5,168 nucleotides of DNA, from positions 1-5,168 of the forward strand of contig CAILUR010000053.1 of NCBI GenBank assembly GCA_903837445.1, read 5' to 3'. The DNA is from an uncultured bacterium (GTDB taxonomy: Bacteria > Oederibacteriota > PGYV01 > CAILUR01). Below the pieces are notes generated by a model. The model was not told the origin of the DNA. It worked only from the letters and a program-made list of their open reading frames with translations, and made no database searches. The position numbers and the translations under genes were made by a program. How positions within the stretch are numbered: the first letter of the stretch is position 1; each line of letters opens with the position of its first letter. Shown piece by piece: positions 1-5,168 of the stretch.

Positions 1-231
1 AGTTCTGGCACCTGCTGCTGCTGCGCCATAAGCCGCTGAAAGCGCACTGTGCTCTGATTCCACAGTAATAAGATTTGTTTTTACGCGTCCGTCCGCTACA
101 AATCCAGCAAAAATCTGCATTATTTCAGTTGCAGGAGTTATGGGATATGCCGCGCATACATCCGGATTTATCTGACGCATGGCTTCTGCCATAGCTTCAT
201 TCCCCGTCCTTGCGTGTATTGTTTTTTGCAT
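1..231 (-). CDS. porA: 2-oxoacid (pyruvate):ferredoxin oxidoreductase alpha subunit, N-terminal part
   Basis: Only the first 77 codons are in the window; the gene runs off the left edge. I translated it directly, as it lacks a stop here. It begins MQKTIHARTGNEAMAEAM and carries the family signature YPITPATEI at residues 29-37, VESEHSA at 57-63 and the small-residue stretch YGAAAAGAR at 68-76. These are hallmarks of the alpha subunit pyrimidine-binding domain of pyruvate/2-oxoacid:ferredoxin oxidoreductases. The ATG at 231 is chosen because GGAGG (minus strand, 241-245) sits 9 bases upstream, and the start lies 19 bases after the porD stop. The alpha subunit pairs with the beta subunit, which binds thiamine diphosphate and a cluster, to form the catalytic core. 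The substrate could be pyruvate or a branched-chain 2-oxoacid; the gamma-delta-alpha order is that of porGDAB operons, which favours pyruvate by inference. Confidence 0.93.
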   Translation of the reverse strand, partial: MQKTIHARTGNEAMAEAMRQINPDVCAAYPITPATEIMQIFAGFVADGRVKTNLITVESEHSALSAAYGAAAAGART

Positions 232-250
232 TTTATTTTTCCTCCGTAGT

Positions 251-664
251 TTACTTTATATTAAATTTTTCTTTCGCTTCTTTAATTCCTACAAAAAGAA
301 TTGCAGCCTTTTCATCAAACCCAGGTGTGTCGTGCCCTGTAGAAGGCGTAATTTTAGGATTTGTTGCCACAAGTGCTTTTGTTATTTTTCCATTTACCGG
401 ACATTCTTCAGGACATATTCCACAACCCTTACATTTATCATAATCAAAGTCAGCTCTTTCTCTACCCTTTGCTCCGTCCACAAGATGTATCGCATTGTCA
501 GGACAAAAAGCCCAGCAGGTCAAGCACTGAATACAGTTTTCTTTTTTCCATACTGGGACTTTACTTCTCCAGCCACCGGTATTAAAATGCTCGCCGGTAC
601 CAGAAGGTACTATTCCCCCGACAGCAATGTCTTTCCAAGTTTTAATTTCCTGTTTTTTTACCAT
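251..664 (-). CDS. porD: 2-oxoacid (pyruvate):ferredoxin oxidoreductase delta subunit, 2x[4Fe-4S] ferredoxin type
   Basis: A 137-residue ferredoxin-like subunit that carries electrons from the catalytic subunits to external ferredoxin. Two classical CxxCxxCxxxCP motifs are visible: C44, C47, C50, C54 and C78, C81, C84, C88, enough to ligate two [4Fe-4S] clusters. The preceding GGWRSKVPVW segment (residues 30-39) is the usual PorD lead-in, where the GxWR-x-x-x-P pattern is typical. About 40 residues follow the second cluster motif (98-137), whereas typical stand-alone PorD proteins of about 85-105 residues end soon after it; this tail is unusual and unassigned. The start is set by AGGAGGT at 674-680, 9 bases upstream. 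The ATG overlaps the porG stop by one base (TAATG), so translation is probably coupled. A VorD-type subunit is the main alternative. Confidence 0.93.
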   Translation of the reverse strand: MVKKQEIKTWKDIAVGGIVPSGTGEHFNTGGWRSKVPVWKKENCIQCLTCWAFCPDNAIHLVDGAKGRERADFDYDKCKGCGICPEECPVNGKITKALVATNPKITPSTGHDTPGFDEKAAILFVGIKEAKEKFNIK

Positions 665-1242
665 TATTTTATTACCTCCTCATACGCCGCTCTTATGGCT
701 TTTAAATTTCCTTCTATGACTTCAGGTTTTGACCTGAACTTTTTCTCAAGTTTCTTTTTTGTATCTTCAATAAATGATTCAATAGGAAGTATTTTAGTGG
801 CCCCAATAAGTGCTCCTATCATAGGAGTATTTGGAATCGGTTTGCCTATGTATTCCAGCGCTATTTTCGACGCGTCAAGAATAATAAGTTTTTTCCCTTT
901 CCATTTTACACGAGCAAGTACTTCTTCTTTGGAATACGGAGTGTTTACTATAAGCACGCCTGTTTCCTCGGATAAACCTTTTGTAACATCCACTGACTCA
1001 GTCAAGGTCTCGTCAAGCACCAGCACTACATCCGGATTTAAAACTGGTGAATGCATAAATATTTCCGTTGAAGCTATCCTATCAAAAGCCGCAACAGGCG
1101 CACCCATACGCTCTGGGCCGTATTCAGGGAATGCCTGCACATACTTACCAGCATTAATAGCAGCTTCCCCAAGAAGCAATGCAGCAGTTTTAGCGCCCTG
1201 TCCGCCTCTTCCGTGCCATCTAATTTCCATCATATCTTTCAT
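664..1242 (-). CDS. porG: 2-oxoacid (pyruvate):ferredoxin oxidoreductase gamma subunit
   Basis: A 192-residue gamma subunit, a normal length for PorG. Near the N-terminus it has WHGRGGQGAKTA (residues 9-20), followed by YGPERMGAPV (41-50) and NTPMIGA (138-144). These three conserved stretches define the 2-oxoacid:acceptor oxidoreductase gamma/catalytic-domain family, and in structures of the family this domain helps bind CoA. The start at 1242 is supported by GGAGGT at 1251-1256, 8 bases upstream. A second ATG at codon 5 would give MEIRWHGRGGQG and is also biologically plausible, but it has a less well placed ribosome site. It is the first gene of the por operon, downstream of two candidate sigma-70 promoters, and overlaps porD by one base. 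Pyruvate as substrate is inferred from operon order; the gamma subunits of ketoisovalerate and 2-oxoglutarate enzymes look alike. Confidence 0.94.
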   Translation of the reverse strand: MKDMMEIRWHGRGGQGAKTAALLLGEAAINAGKYVQAFPEYGPERMGAPVAAFDRIASTEIFMHSPVLNPDVVLVLDETLTESVDVTKGLSEETGVLIVNTPYSKEEVLARVKWKGKKLIILDASKIALEYIGKPIPNTPMIGALIGATKILPIESFIEDTKKKLEKKFRSKPEVIEGNLKAIRAAYEEVIK

Positions 1243-1267
1243 TTTATAGCACCTCCGTTTTATATGT

Positions 1268-1292
1268 TTATAAGTTAATCATATTATAAGTT
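1268..1292. repeat. 9-bp direct repeat pair over the por promoter, possible operator
   Basis: TTATAAGTT occurs at 1268-1276 and again at 1284-1292 on the plus strand, with a 16-bp period. One copy covers the -10 of the proximal por promoter and the other its predicted start site. The placement suits a repressor site, but the repeat is AT-rich and part of it is simply the TATAAT hexamer, so chance is possible. Confidence 0.35.
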
Positions 1293-1311
1293 CTTGTCCT
1301 TACTTTGTGAA
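1283..1311 (-). promoter_or_regulatory. Candidate sigma-70 promoter, proximal (P2) of por operon
   Basis: On the minus strand the sequence reads TTCACA (1306-1311), a 17-base spacer, then TATAAT (1283-1288). This matches 11 of 12 consensus positions with ideal spacing. Transcription would start near 1276, giving a leader of about 33 bases before the porG ATG. The -10 is overlapped by one copy of a 9-bp direct repeat. Called from sequence match alone. Confidence 0.7.
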
Positions 1312-1331
1312 TAAAATCGCAAAACAAATCA

Positions 1332-1359
1332 ATAATAACTTTAATAAATAAAATGTCAA
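1332..1359 (-). promoter_or_regulatory. Candidate sigma-70 promoter, distal (P1) of por operon
   Basis: On the minus strand there is a perfect -35 TTGACA (1354-1359), a 16-base spacer and TATTAT (1332-1337), which matches the -10 consensus at 5 of 6. Transcription would start near 1325, about 80 bases upstream of porG. It lies just downstream of the GC-rich element and upstream of the second candidate promoter, making a tandem arrangement. The region is AT-rich, so a chance -10 is easy, but the perfect -35 at good spacing is not. Confidence 0.55.
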
Positions 1360-1384
1360 GGTTAATTTATATTGTCGTGGGCTT

Positions 1385-1436
1385 ATAAAAAGGGGCGAAC
1401 AGCGGCGTTCTACTCCTGCCGGTAGCGGCGCTTACG
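1385..1436. repeat. GC-rich structured intergenic element with AGCGGCG direct repeat
   Basis: A roughly 50-base GC-rich island sits within very AT-rich intergenic DNA. It contains AGCGGCG twice (1401-1407 and 1424-1430, period 23), a perfect GCCG-GTAG-CGGC hairpin (1418-1429) and a GAAC-6-GTTC hairpin (1397-1410). The contrast in composition with its surroundings suggests a dispersed repeat unit or a structured RNA segment. I do not recognise the family. The 274 bases from 1257 to 1530 contain no convincing open reading frame. Confidence 0.4.
1387..1417 (-). terminator. Weak candidate terminator for the fliK-like/flhB-like/tspO operon
   Basis: On the minus strand, AGG (1417-1415) can pair with CCT (1393-1391) and GAAC (1410-1407) with GTTC (1400-1397). 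An internal loop separates the two helices, and TTTTT (1391-1387) overlaps and follows them. The stem is short and interrupted, so this is only a possibility. It is the best-placed candidate between the tspO stop and the por promoters. Confidence 0.3.
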
Positions 1437-1530
1437 ACTTACAAATACCATAGATTAATAATTAATATTACCACAGTATTTTTTTAAATCAAGTTCATTT
1501 TCAGAACTAAGCAGTTATCTTTTTTATTCT

Positions 1531-2004
1531 TTATTTGTTGACCCAATATACGCCCACATTAAGATACGAGGCAAAACTTACCCATAAAATATATGGAATC
1601 ATAAGTATTGAAGCGGTCTTTGATATATGCCAAGAAATAATTATAAAAACAAGAATCGTTCCCCAAAGCGCCACAATGACGGGAATGGAGCAGAAAGTCT
1701 GTTTAAGTCCGAAAAACACTATGCTCCAAAGGGTATTTAAAAGCAATTGTGCAATAAATACCCCCAAAACCAATGACACCCCAGGTGTCTTTAAACCCTT
1801 GTTTAATACCAGAAAAATAGCGACCCCCATCATGGTGTATAAAGTCCCCCAAACAGGCCCAAATATCCAATTAGGAGGGTTTAAAGGGGGTTTTGTGAGG
1901 CCTGCATACCAGATAGGTATGTTCTGAAATGTGAAAATTGACCCAATTGCCCCTGCCAGATACGAACAAATGATACAACCAATAAGTAACAACGCTGTTT
2001 TCAT
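1531..2004 (-). CDS. tspO: TspO/MBR (CrtK) family tryptophan-rich membrane protein
   Basis: A 157-residue integral membrane protein of the usual TspO length, with five hydrophobic segments at about 3-25, 46-68, 75-97, 103-124 and 130-152. Diagnostic motifs are WY-AGLTKPPLNPPNW (32-46), FGPVWGTLY (48-56), QLLLNTLWS (86-94) and the final PYILWVSFASYLN (137-149). Eight tryptophans in 157 residues are typical. The family binds porphyrins and is linked to tetrapyrrole handling, oxidative stress and sensory regulation; the ligand here is unknown. The start is supported by GGGAGG at 2010-2015, 5 bases upstream. The gene begins 13 bases after the flhB-like stop, so it is probably co-transcribed with the flagellar-type genes, an unexpected neighbourhood. 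It ends with TAA before a long intergenic region. Confidence 0.93.
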   Translation of the reverse strand: MKTALLLIGCIICSYLAGAIGSIFTFQNIPIWYAGLTKPPLNPPNWIFGPVWGTLYTMMGVAIFLVLNKGLKTPGVSLVLGVFIAQLLLNTLWSIVFFGLKQTFCSIPVIVALWGTILVFIIISWHISKTASILMIPYILWVSFASYLNVGVYWVNK

Positions 2005-2017
2005 TTAGTCCTCCCTT

Positions 2018-2308
2018 TTAATTTCCGAGTATTTTATTGACTTTGTTATTAGCTTTATACACATATATCAAAACTTCAGCAATAAGTTTATATAGTTCTG
2101 GTGGAATTTCCTGACCAAGGTCAAGTTTGGATAGGACTTCTATCAAATCAGAATCTTCATACAAAGGAATATTGTTTTCTTTTGCTATGGCCATTATTTT
2201 TTCTGCCACAAGGCCCTTACCTTTGGCAACTATCTGTGGGGCTGTGTCTTCTTTTTCATAGTGTACAGCCACTGCTTTTTTTATACGCGGTTTTAAATTA
2301 TCCTGCAT
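2018..2308 (-). CDS. Stand-alone FlhB C-terminal (cytoplasmic) domain-like protein
   Basis: A 96-residue protein matching only the cytoplasmic end of FlhB/YscU export-switch proteins. It shows AVAVHYEKED-TAPQIVAKGKG (12-32), IAKENNIPLYED (41-52), LGQEIPPELY (64-73) and IAEVLIYVY (76-84), all aligning with the FlhB pattern. The four FlhB transmembrane helices are missing, and RIKK (8-11) stands where the autocleavage NPTH motif would be. It therefore resembles the fragment left after FlhB self-cleavage. Known relatives are YlqH of Bacillus and the FlhB-like spare part HP1575 of Helicobacter pylori, which can substitute for the FlhB C-domain. No clear Shine-Dalgarno precedes the ATG. The start lies ten bases after the fliK-like coding region, in the same frame, suggesting translational coupling. 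Expected role, by inference: modulating flagellar type III export. Confidence 0.88.
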   Translation of the reverse strand: MQDNLKPRIKKAVAVHYEKEDTAPQIVAKGKGLVAEKIMAIAKENNIPLYEDSDLIEVLSKLDLGQEIPPELYKLIAEVLIYVYKANNKVNKILGN

Positions 2309-2317
2309 AGCTGAGAC

Positions 2318-4897
2318 TCATGCCTGTAAATTCAGTCTACCGACTTGAACAAATCCATCGGAGGCCGGACTATTTTTAAGATTATCAGTGGACTCAAGAT
2401 TTACATTGAAAACTCTTATATTAAAATTAATCCCTTTCATATTTCCCTCAAAAGCTTCCTTCTCTTTGGCAAGTATTTTAACCGCCTTCTCGCTGTCTGC
2501 TTTTATATTGCACTCCACATCTTTTTTAAATACTGTAAGATTTATTTTCACATTCCCCAAATTAGTGGTCTCTAAAATAAAGGCCAAATTCACAGGGACC
2601 GATTTTTCCAAGTTTTCTTTGACACTCCCTTTTCTAAACCAGACCTGAAGCTCTCCGTGGAAAATTTTATTGTTGAAAAAAACCGGCAGTTGCGTGTACA
2701 ACATATCCATAGTCACTGGTTTTTGATTTATAAACTGAATCGCATTCATATTTGTTAAAATGTCCGCCGCCCCTTCCCGAATTTGTGTCAGAGCATTTTT
2801 TTGCTCAGTTCCTATTTTACTTGTCTGCACCCGATTCACTTCATCGGACAAACGAATCAAAGCTGATTTTAAGTTTTCCTTTCCTTCCAGTACTGGAGTT
2901 CCCCGTACATCCCCAGCAGGGATATTTACCGCTTTATCCTCAGCCGCTACAAGCGCCTGCATTATTTTATTTTCAATATTTAGCCCGCTTTTATCAATAA
3001 AGTTTTTTATCTGATGTTCTATTGTCTGTGCAGTCACTCCAGTTCCGGGTTTCAAAGTAATTTCCGCAGCCAATTGTTTTACTTCCATCACAGCCGACTT
3101 TACAGTCTCCAACATTTTATCAATTACTGGATCTCCTGTTTTCGCATTTAGTATTTCTTCGTTTCCAGCTATCACAGCGTTTAAATTTGCCATTGTTTTA
3201 TTCAATTTCATATCATCTTTAAAATAGCGCCCCATCATATCTACAAAATTATCATTTTCTACTGGCAAGTTTCTTGATTTTAGAAAAACTACAGCTTCAA
3301 TTACCGATTCTATGTCCACGCTATTTCCTGATTTTAGTGATTGATATGCCTGAAGTTTTCCCTGAATAGGTTGTGGGGTTACCGTTTCAGTTTGCTTAGC
3401 CACTACTCCAGTGGGTTTCAAACTATTATCTCCCTTTACTTCCATTAAACCCGTTTTTATCGTGTCAATAACAGCCGCCAAATTTTCCCGCACACGCCCA
3501 ACTAAAACAGGAATTTCCGTAAGTGGTATAGCAGTTTTTATTTCTGCCAGCACTCCCTTAATTGTCTCTCCCAAGTTTACAAGTTCCTGCTTTATCACCG
3601 CAGTTTGTGGCAAATTTTTTATTTCAGGGGAAGCCAACAGCGTCTCCACATTGTTTTTTACCATATTAATATCCGCCTCAAGTTTAATAAACATTTCCAC
3701 TGGAGTTTTTAAACTCGGACTATTTACTGCCGCCAACTCGCTTTGAATATTTTCAAAGTTTGCTTTCAAAGCAGCTATCACTTCTGCCCCTTTGAGTGGC
3801 ACAAATGCCACCGTATCTGTTTTTTCAGGAGTGGGACTTGTAAAAGCTCCCGTTATCTCATCTGCTATATTTAAGGTCTTATTGGAAAGCACCGCTTTAA
3901 AATTATTTGATAATGCCTGATTATTTACAAAGGTAGGCGCGTTTTCAAGCATACTGCTAATATTCATAAATTTTATTTGAATAGCCCCAGCATCTTTTAT
4001 TAGTTCAATGTTAGGCGTAATGGTTGCGTTTGCTTGTGTTTGTTTCAAAACAGCGCTGATCGCCTCGGCCTGCGGTTGAGTAATTTCTCCAGAAGCCACC
4101 GCCGCCTTGACCAGATTCAAGATAAGTGGTTCGTTGGCCGCCTTTAGGGTTATCAGCATATCCTTTCCTGTTGCCCTGACAGTGACTTCCCCTGCCTCCA
4201 TAATCTGTTTATTAATTTCTATTCCAGCATTTACTTTATTTGTAAAATTCAAAAGTTTGACAGCATTATTCAGCGCCACAGCCGCCTGCTGTGGTTCTGT
4301 TTTTTGCGCAAGTCCATTATCAAGTTTCAATAAGTTTAAAAGTATATCTTCTTTAATCTGCGGCAACTGAGGCACTGTTTGTCCTGGCGCATTTGTCAAC
4401 TCAATTCCCTTTGCCTGAATAAAATTATTCAAAACGCCATTAACCGCTTCCATATTTTGTTTTGTTACAGGCAAGGAGTAATCAATCAGTTTTTGAGCCA
4501 CATAAATATTTTGCTCATTTACAGGAACTTTTATATTATTAAGAACGCTTATTATTTGCTCAGGGGTGACACTTTTAAAAGCGTCAGGAGTGACAGCAAT
4601 TTTTGGAAGAATAGTATTTACATCCGGTGGTATGAGCTTCATAGTTGTTTTTCCATCAAGGTTCATAACCGACACATTTATTATATCGCCTTTTTGCAGA
4701 GTGGACCCTTCAGGCAATTGAGAAACAATATTAAAGCCTTTAAAGTTTATTATTGCTTTATTATCCGCCGCCAGAATATCCACCACTCTGCCGGTCACCA
4801 CATCTCCCTGCTTTAAAGTGGCCAAAAAATCCTGTATTTTTTTGTCCGGAGACATGAAAAGTTCAAGTAAGTTCCCTTGCGCTCCGTCAATTCTCAT
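2318..4897 (-). CDS. Large FliK-like protein (flagellar hook-length control C-terminal domain)
   Basis: An 859-residue soluble protein with no signal peptide or membrane helix. Residues about 28-90 look like a small beta-rich barrel (GDVVTGRVVDIL, then KGDIINVSVMNL). The long middle (about 100-700) is rich in Ala, Asn, Val, Lys and Thr and predicted mostly helical, with proline-bearing linkers. Residues about 737-833 resemble the FliK/Flg_hook C-terminal domain: QLPVFF, then NLGNVKINLTVFKKDVECNI with the typical L-G-x-V-x-I pattern (L780, G781), then helix and FNIRVFNV. FliK-type domains contact FlhB to switch export specificity, and an FlhB-domain gene follows directly. It is about twice the length of classical FliK. 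YlqG of Bacillus, beside ylqH, is a possible relative by context. The start is supported by AGGTGG at 4901-4906, though spacing is short (3-4 bases). A sigma-28-type promoter lies upstream. Its stop is TGA, unlike the TAA of the other complete genes here. Confidence 0.75.
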   Translation of the reverse strand: MRIDGAQGNLLELFMSPDKKIQDFLATLKQGDVVTGRVVDILAADNKAIINFKGFNIVSQLPEGSTLQKGDIINVSVMNLDGKTTMKLIPPDVNTILPKIAVTPDAFKSVTPEQIISVLNNIKVPVNEQNIYVAQKLIDYSLPVTKQNMEAVNGVLNNFIQAKGIELTNAPGQTVPQLPQIKEDILLNLLKLDNGLAQKTEPQQAAVALNNAVKLLNFTNKVNAGIEINKQIMEAGEVTVRATGKDMLITLKAANEPLILNLVKAAVASGEITQPQAEAISAVLKQTQANATITPNIELIKDAGAIQIKFMNISSMLENAPTFVNNQALSNNFKAVLSNKTLNIADEITGAFTSPTPEKTDTVAFVPLKGAEVIAALKANFENIQSELAAVNSPSLKTPVEMFIKLEADINMVKNNVETLLASPEIKNLPQTAVIKQELVNLGETIKGVLAEIKTAIPLTEIPVLVGRVRENLAAVIDTIKTGLMEVKGDNSLKPTGVVAKQTETVTPQPIQGKLQAYQSLKSGNSVDIESVIEAVVFLKSRNLPVENDNFVDMMGRYFKDDMKLNKTMANLNAVIAGNEEILNAKTGDPVIDKMLETVKSAVMEVKQLAAEITLKPGTGVTAQTIEHQIKNFIDKSGLNIENKIMQALVAAEDKAVNIPAGDVRGTPVLEGKENLKSALIRLSDEVNRVQTSKIGTEQKNALTQIREGAADILTNMNAIQFINQKPVTMDMLYTQLPVFFNNKIFHGELQVWFRKGSVKENLEKSVPVNLAFILETTNLGNVKINLTVFKKDVECNIKADSEKAVKILAKEKEAFEGNMKGINFNIRVFNVNLESTDNLKNSPASDGFVQVGRLNLQA

Positions 4898-4947
4898 TTT
4901 CCACCTTTTATCTTTTTTACAAACTTTATATTTAATACCTGCTTAAT

Positions 4948-4974
4948 ATATCGGTATAAACCGCTAAACCTTTA
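4948..4974 (-). promoter_or_regulatory. Candidate sigma-28 (FliA/SigD) flagellar promoter
   Basis: On the minus strand the sequence reads TAAAGGTT (4967-4974), 11 bases, then ACCGATAT (4948-4955). The consensus is TAAAGTTT-N11-GCCGATAA in enterics and TAAA-N15-GCCGATAT in Bacillus, so the match is 7/8 for the -35 and 7/8 for the Bacillus-type -10 with exact spacing. Transcription would begin near 4941, about 43 bases before the fliK-like start. The -35 begins within the TAA stop of the upstream small gene. It would place the fliK-like, flhB-like and tspO genes in the late flagellar class. Confidence 0.72.
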
Positions 4975-5154
4975 CTGTTTTTTTATATTCTTAATCAGTT
5001 GAATTTCAGCCATAGACAACCCTGTTATCTTTGAAATTTCAGTGCTTTCCATTCCTTGTTTCAAAAGTCCGCCTGCATACTCGTATTTGCTTTTACTTTT
5101 AGCTTTGCTTGTCTTGTTATCGGGTATATCAAATTTTGCTTTCCCCTTATACAT
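4972..5154 (-). CDS. Small basic protein with helix-turn-helix-like C-terminus (DUF2802/DUF6115-like)
   Basis: A 60-residue protein. A lysine- and serine-rich N-terminal half (residues 1-23) is followed by YAGGLLKQGMESTEISKITG and LSMAEIQLIKNI (26-57), which reads as helix, turn, helix. The pattern of a hydrophobic helix, 'xxGxxxxEIxxxTGLSxxEI' and a final helix resembles the C-terminal segment of DUF2802/DUF6115-type proteins found near flagellar and chemotaxis genes; this is recall, not a search. The ATG at 5154 is preferred over an in-frame GTG at 5163, because the GTG lies inside the Shine-Dalgarno-like AGAGGTGG (5160-5167). The gene probably ends an operon entering from the right. The 74 bases to the next gene hold the sigma-28 promoter. 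DNA binding versus a protein-interaction role cannot be decided. Confidence 0.65.
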   Translation of the reverse strand: MYKGKAKFDIPDNKTSKAKSKSKYEYAGGLLKQGMESTEISKITGLSMAEIQLIKNIKKQ

Positions 5155-5159
5155 TGCCC

Positions 5160-5167
5160 CCACCTCT
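5160..5167 (-). promoter_or_regulatory. Ribosome binding site deciding the start of the small HTH gene
   Basis: AGAGGTGG on the minus strand lies 5 bases upstream of the ATG at 5154. The alternative GTG start at 5163 is embedded in this site and has only five bases of visible upstream sequence, so the ATG is the better start. Confidence 0.6.
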
Positions 5168-5168
5168 G

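Noticed and set aside
179..1249. 356-codon plus-strand open frame antisense to three por genes
   Set aside because: It is rich in Phe, Ser and Cys with no family motif and lies exactly opposite strongly supported porA, porD and porG; an antisense shadow.
1492..1508. AGTTC-7-GAACT hairpin just after tspO as a terminator
   Set aside because: The stem is only five base pairs and on the minus strand it is followed by TTGATTTAAAAAAA rather than a T run.
2318..2320. TGA as a recoded codon (Trp, Gly or selenocysteine)
   Set aside because: Tryptophan is TGG elsewhere, there is no evident insertion-element hairpin, and the downstream protein has its own ATG; kept only as a possible read-through observation.
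4379..4816. 145-codon plus-strand frame, and other plus-strand frames opposite the fliK-like gene
   Set aside because: No ribosome sites or recognisable motifs, and composition is that of an antisense frame to a long coding region.
4921..4928. A second perfect sigma-28 -35 word TAAAGTTT on the minus strand
   Set aside because: At the required 11-base spacing the -10 position reads AAAAGGTG, which does not match and overlaps the ribosome site.
5155..5163. GTG start giving three extra residues on the small HTH gene
   Set aside because: The GTG is inside the purine-rich ribosome site serving the ATG at 5154.
1..5168. CRISPR array, tRNA, rRNA, insertion sequence or phage attachment site
   Set aside because: No regularly spaced repeats, tRNA-like cloverleaf, transposase or terminal inverted repeats were seen on either strand by eye.

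Overview
This is an AT-rich (by eye about 35-40% GC), compact bacterial window in which every supportable gene lies on the minus strand, so the biological reading order runs from position 5168 down to 1. A four-subunit-type 2-oxoacid:ferredoxin oxidoreductase points to an anaerobic or ferredoxin-based metabolism. The FliK-like and FlhB-like proteins and a sigma-28-type promoter point to a flagellated bacterium. The phylum cannot be fixed from this sequence alone.

Region A (5168 to 2005) is a flagellum-associated block. It opens with a 60-residue basic protein with a probable helix-turn-helix, likely the last gene of an upstream operon. Its stop codon overlaps the -35 of a convincing sigma-28 (FliA/SigD-type) promoter at 4948-4974. 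This promoter precedes a very large (859 aa) protein with a FliK/flagellar-hook-length-control-like C-terminus. Only ten bases after it comes a 96-aa stand-alone copy of the FlhB C-terminal cytoplasmic domain. After another 13 bases comes a five-helix TspO/MBR membrane protein. FliK and the FlhB C-terminal domain are the two partners of the type III export specificity switch, so finding them side by side under a late flagellar promoter suggests a dedicated export-switch or accessory module. TspO as the third gene is unexpected.

Region B (1530 to 1257) is a 274-base intergenic region. It holds a GC-rich structured segment with a short direct repeat and a possible terminator. Downstream are two sigma-70-type promoters in tandem, with a pair of 9-bp direct repeats across the -10 and start region of the second.

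Region C (1242 to 1) is the por operon in the order gamma (porG), delta ferredoxin subunit (porD), alpha (porA, cut by the window edge). Spacing is tight, with a TAATG overlap between porG and porD, and each gene has a strong Shine-Dalgarno site. Together the subunits would oxidise pyruvate (or another 2-oxoacid) with CoA and thiamine diphosphate to acyl-CoA and CO2 and pass electrons to ferredoxin. The thiamine-binding beta subunit is expected just beyond position 1.
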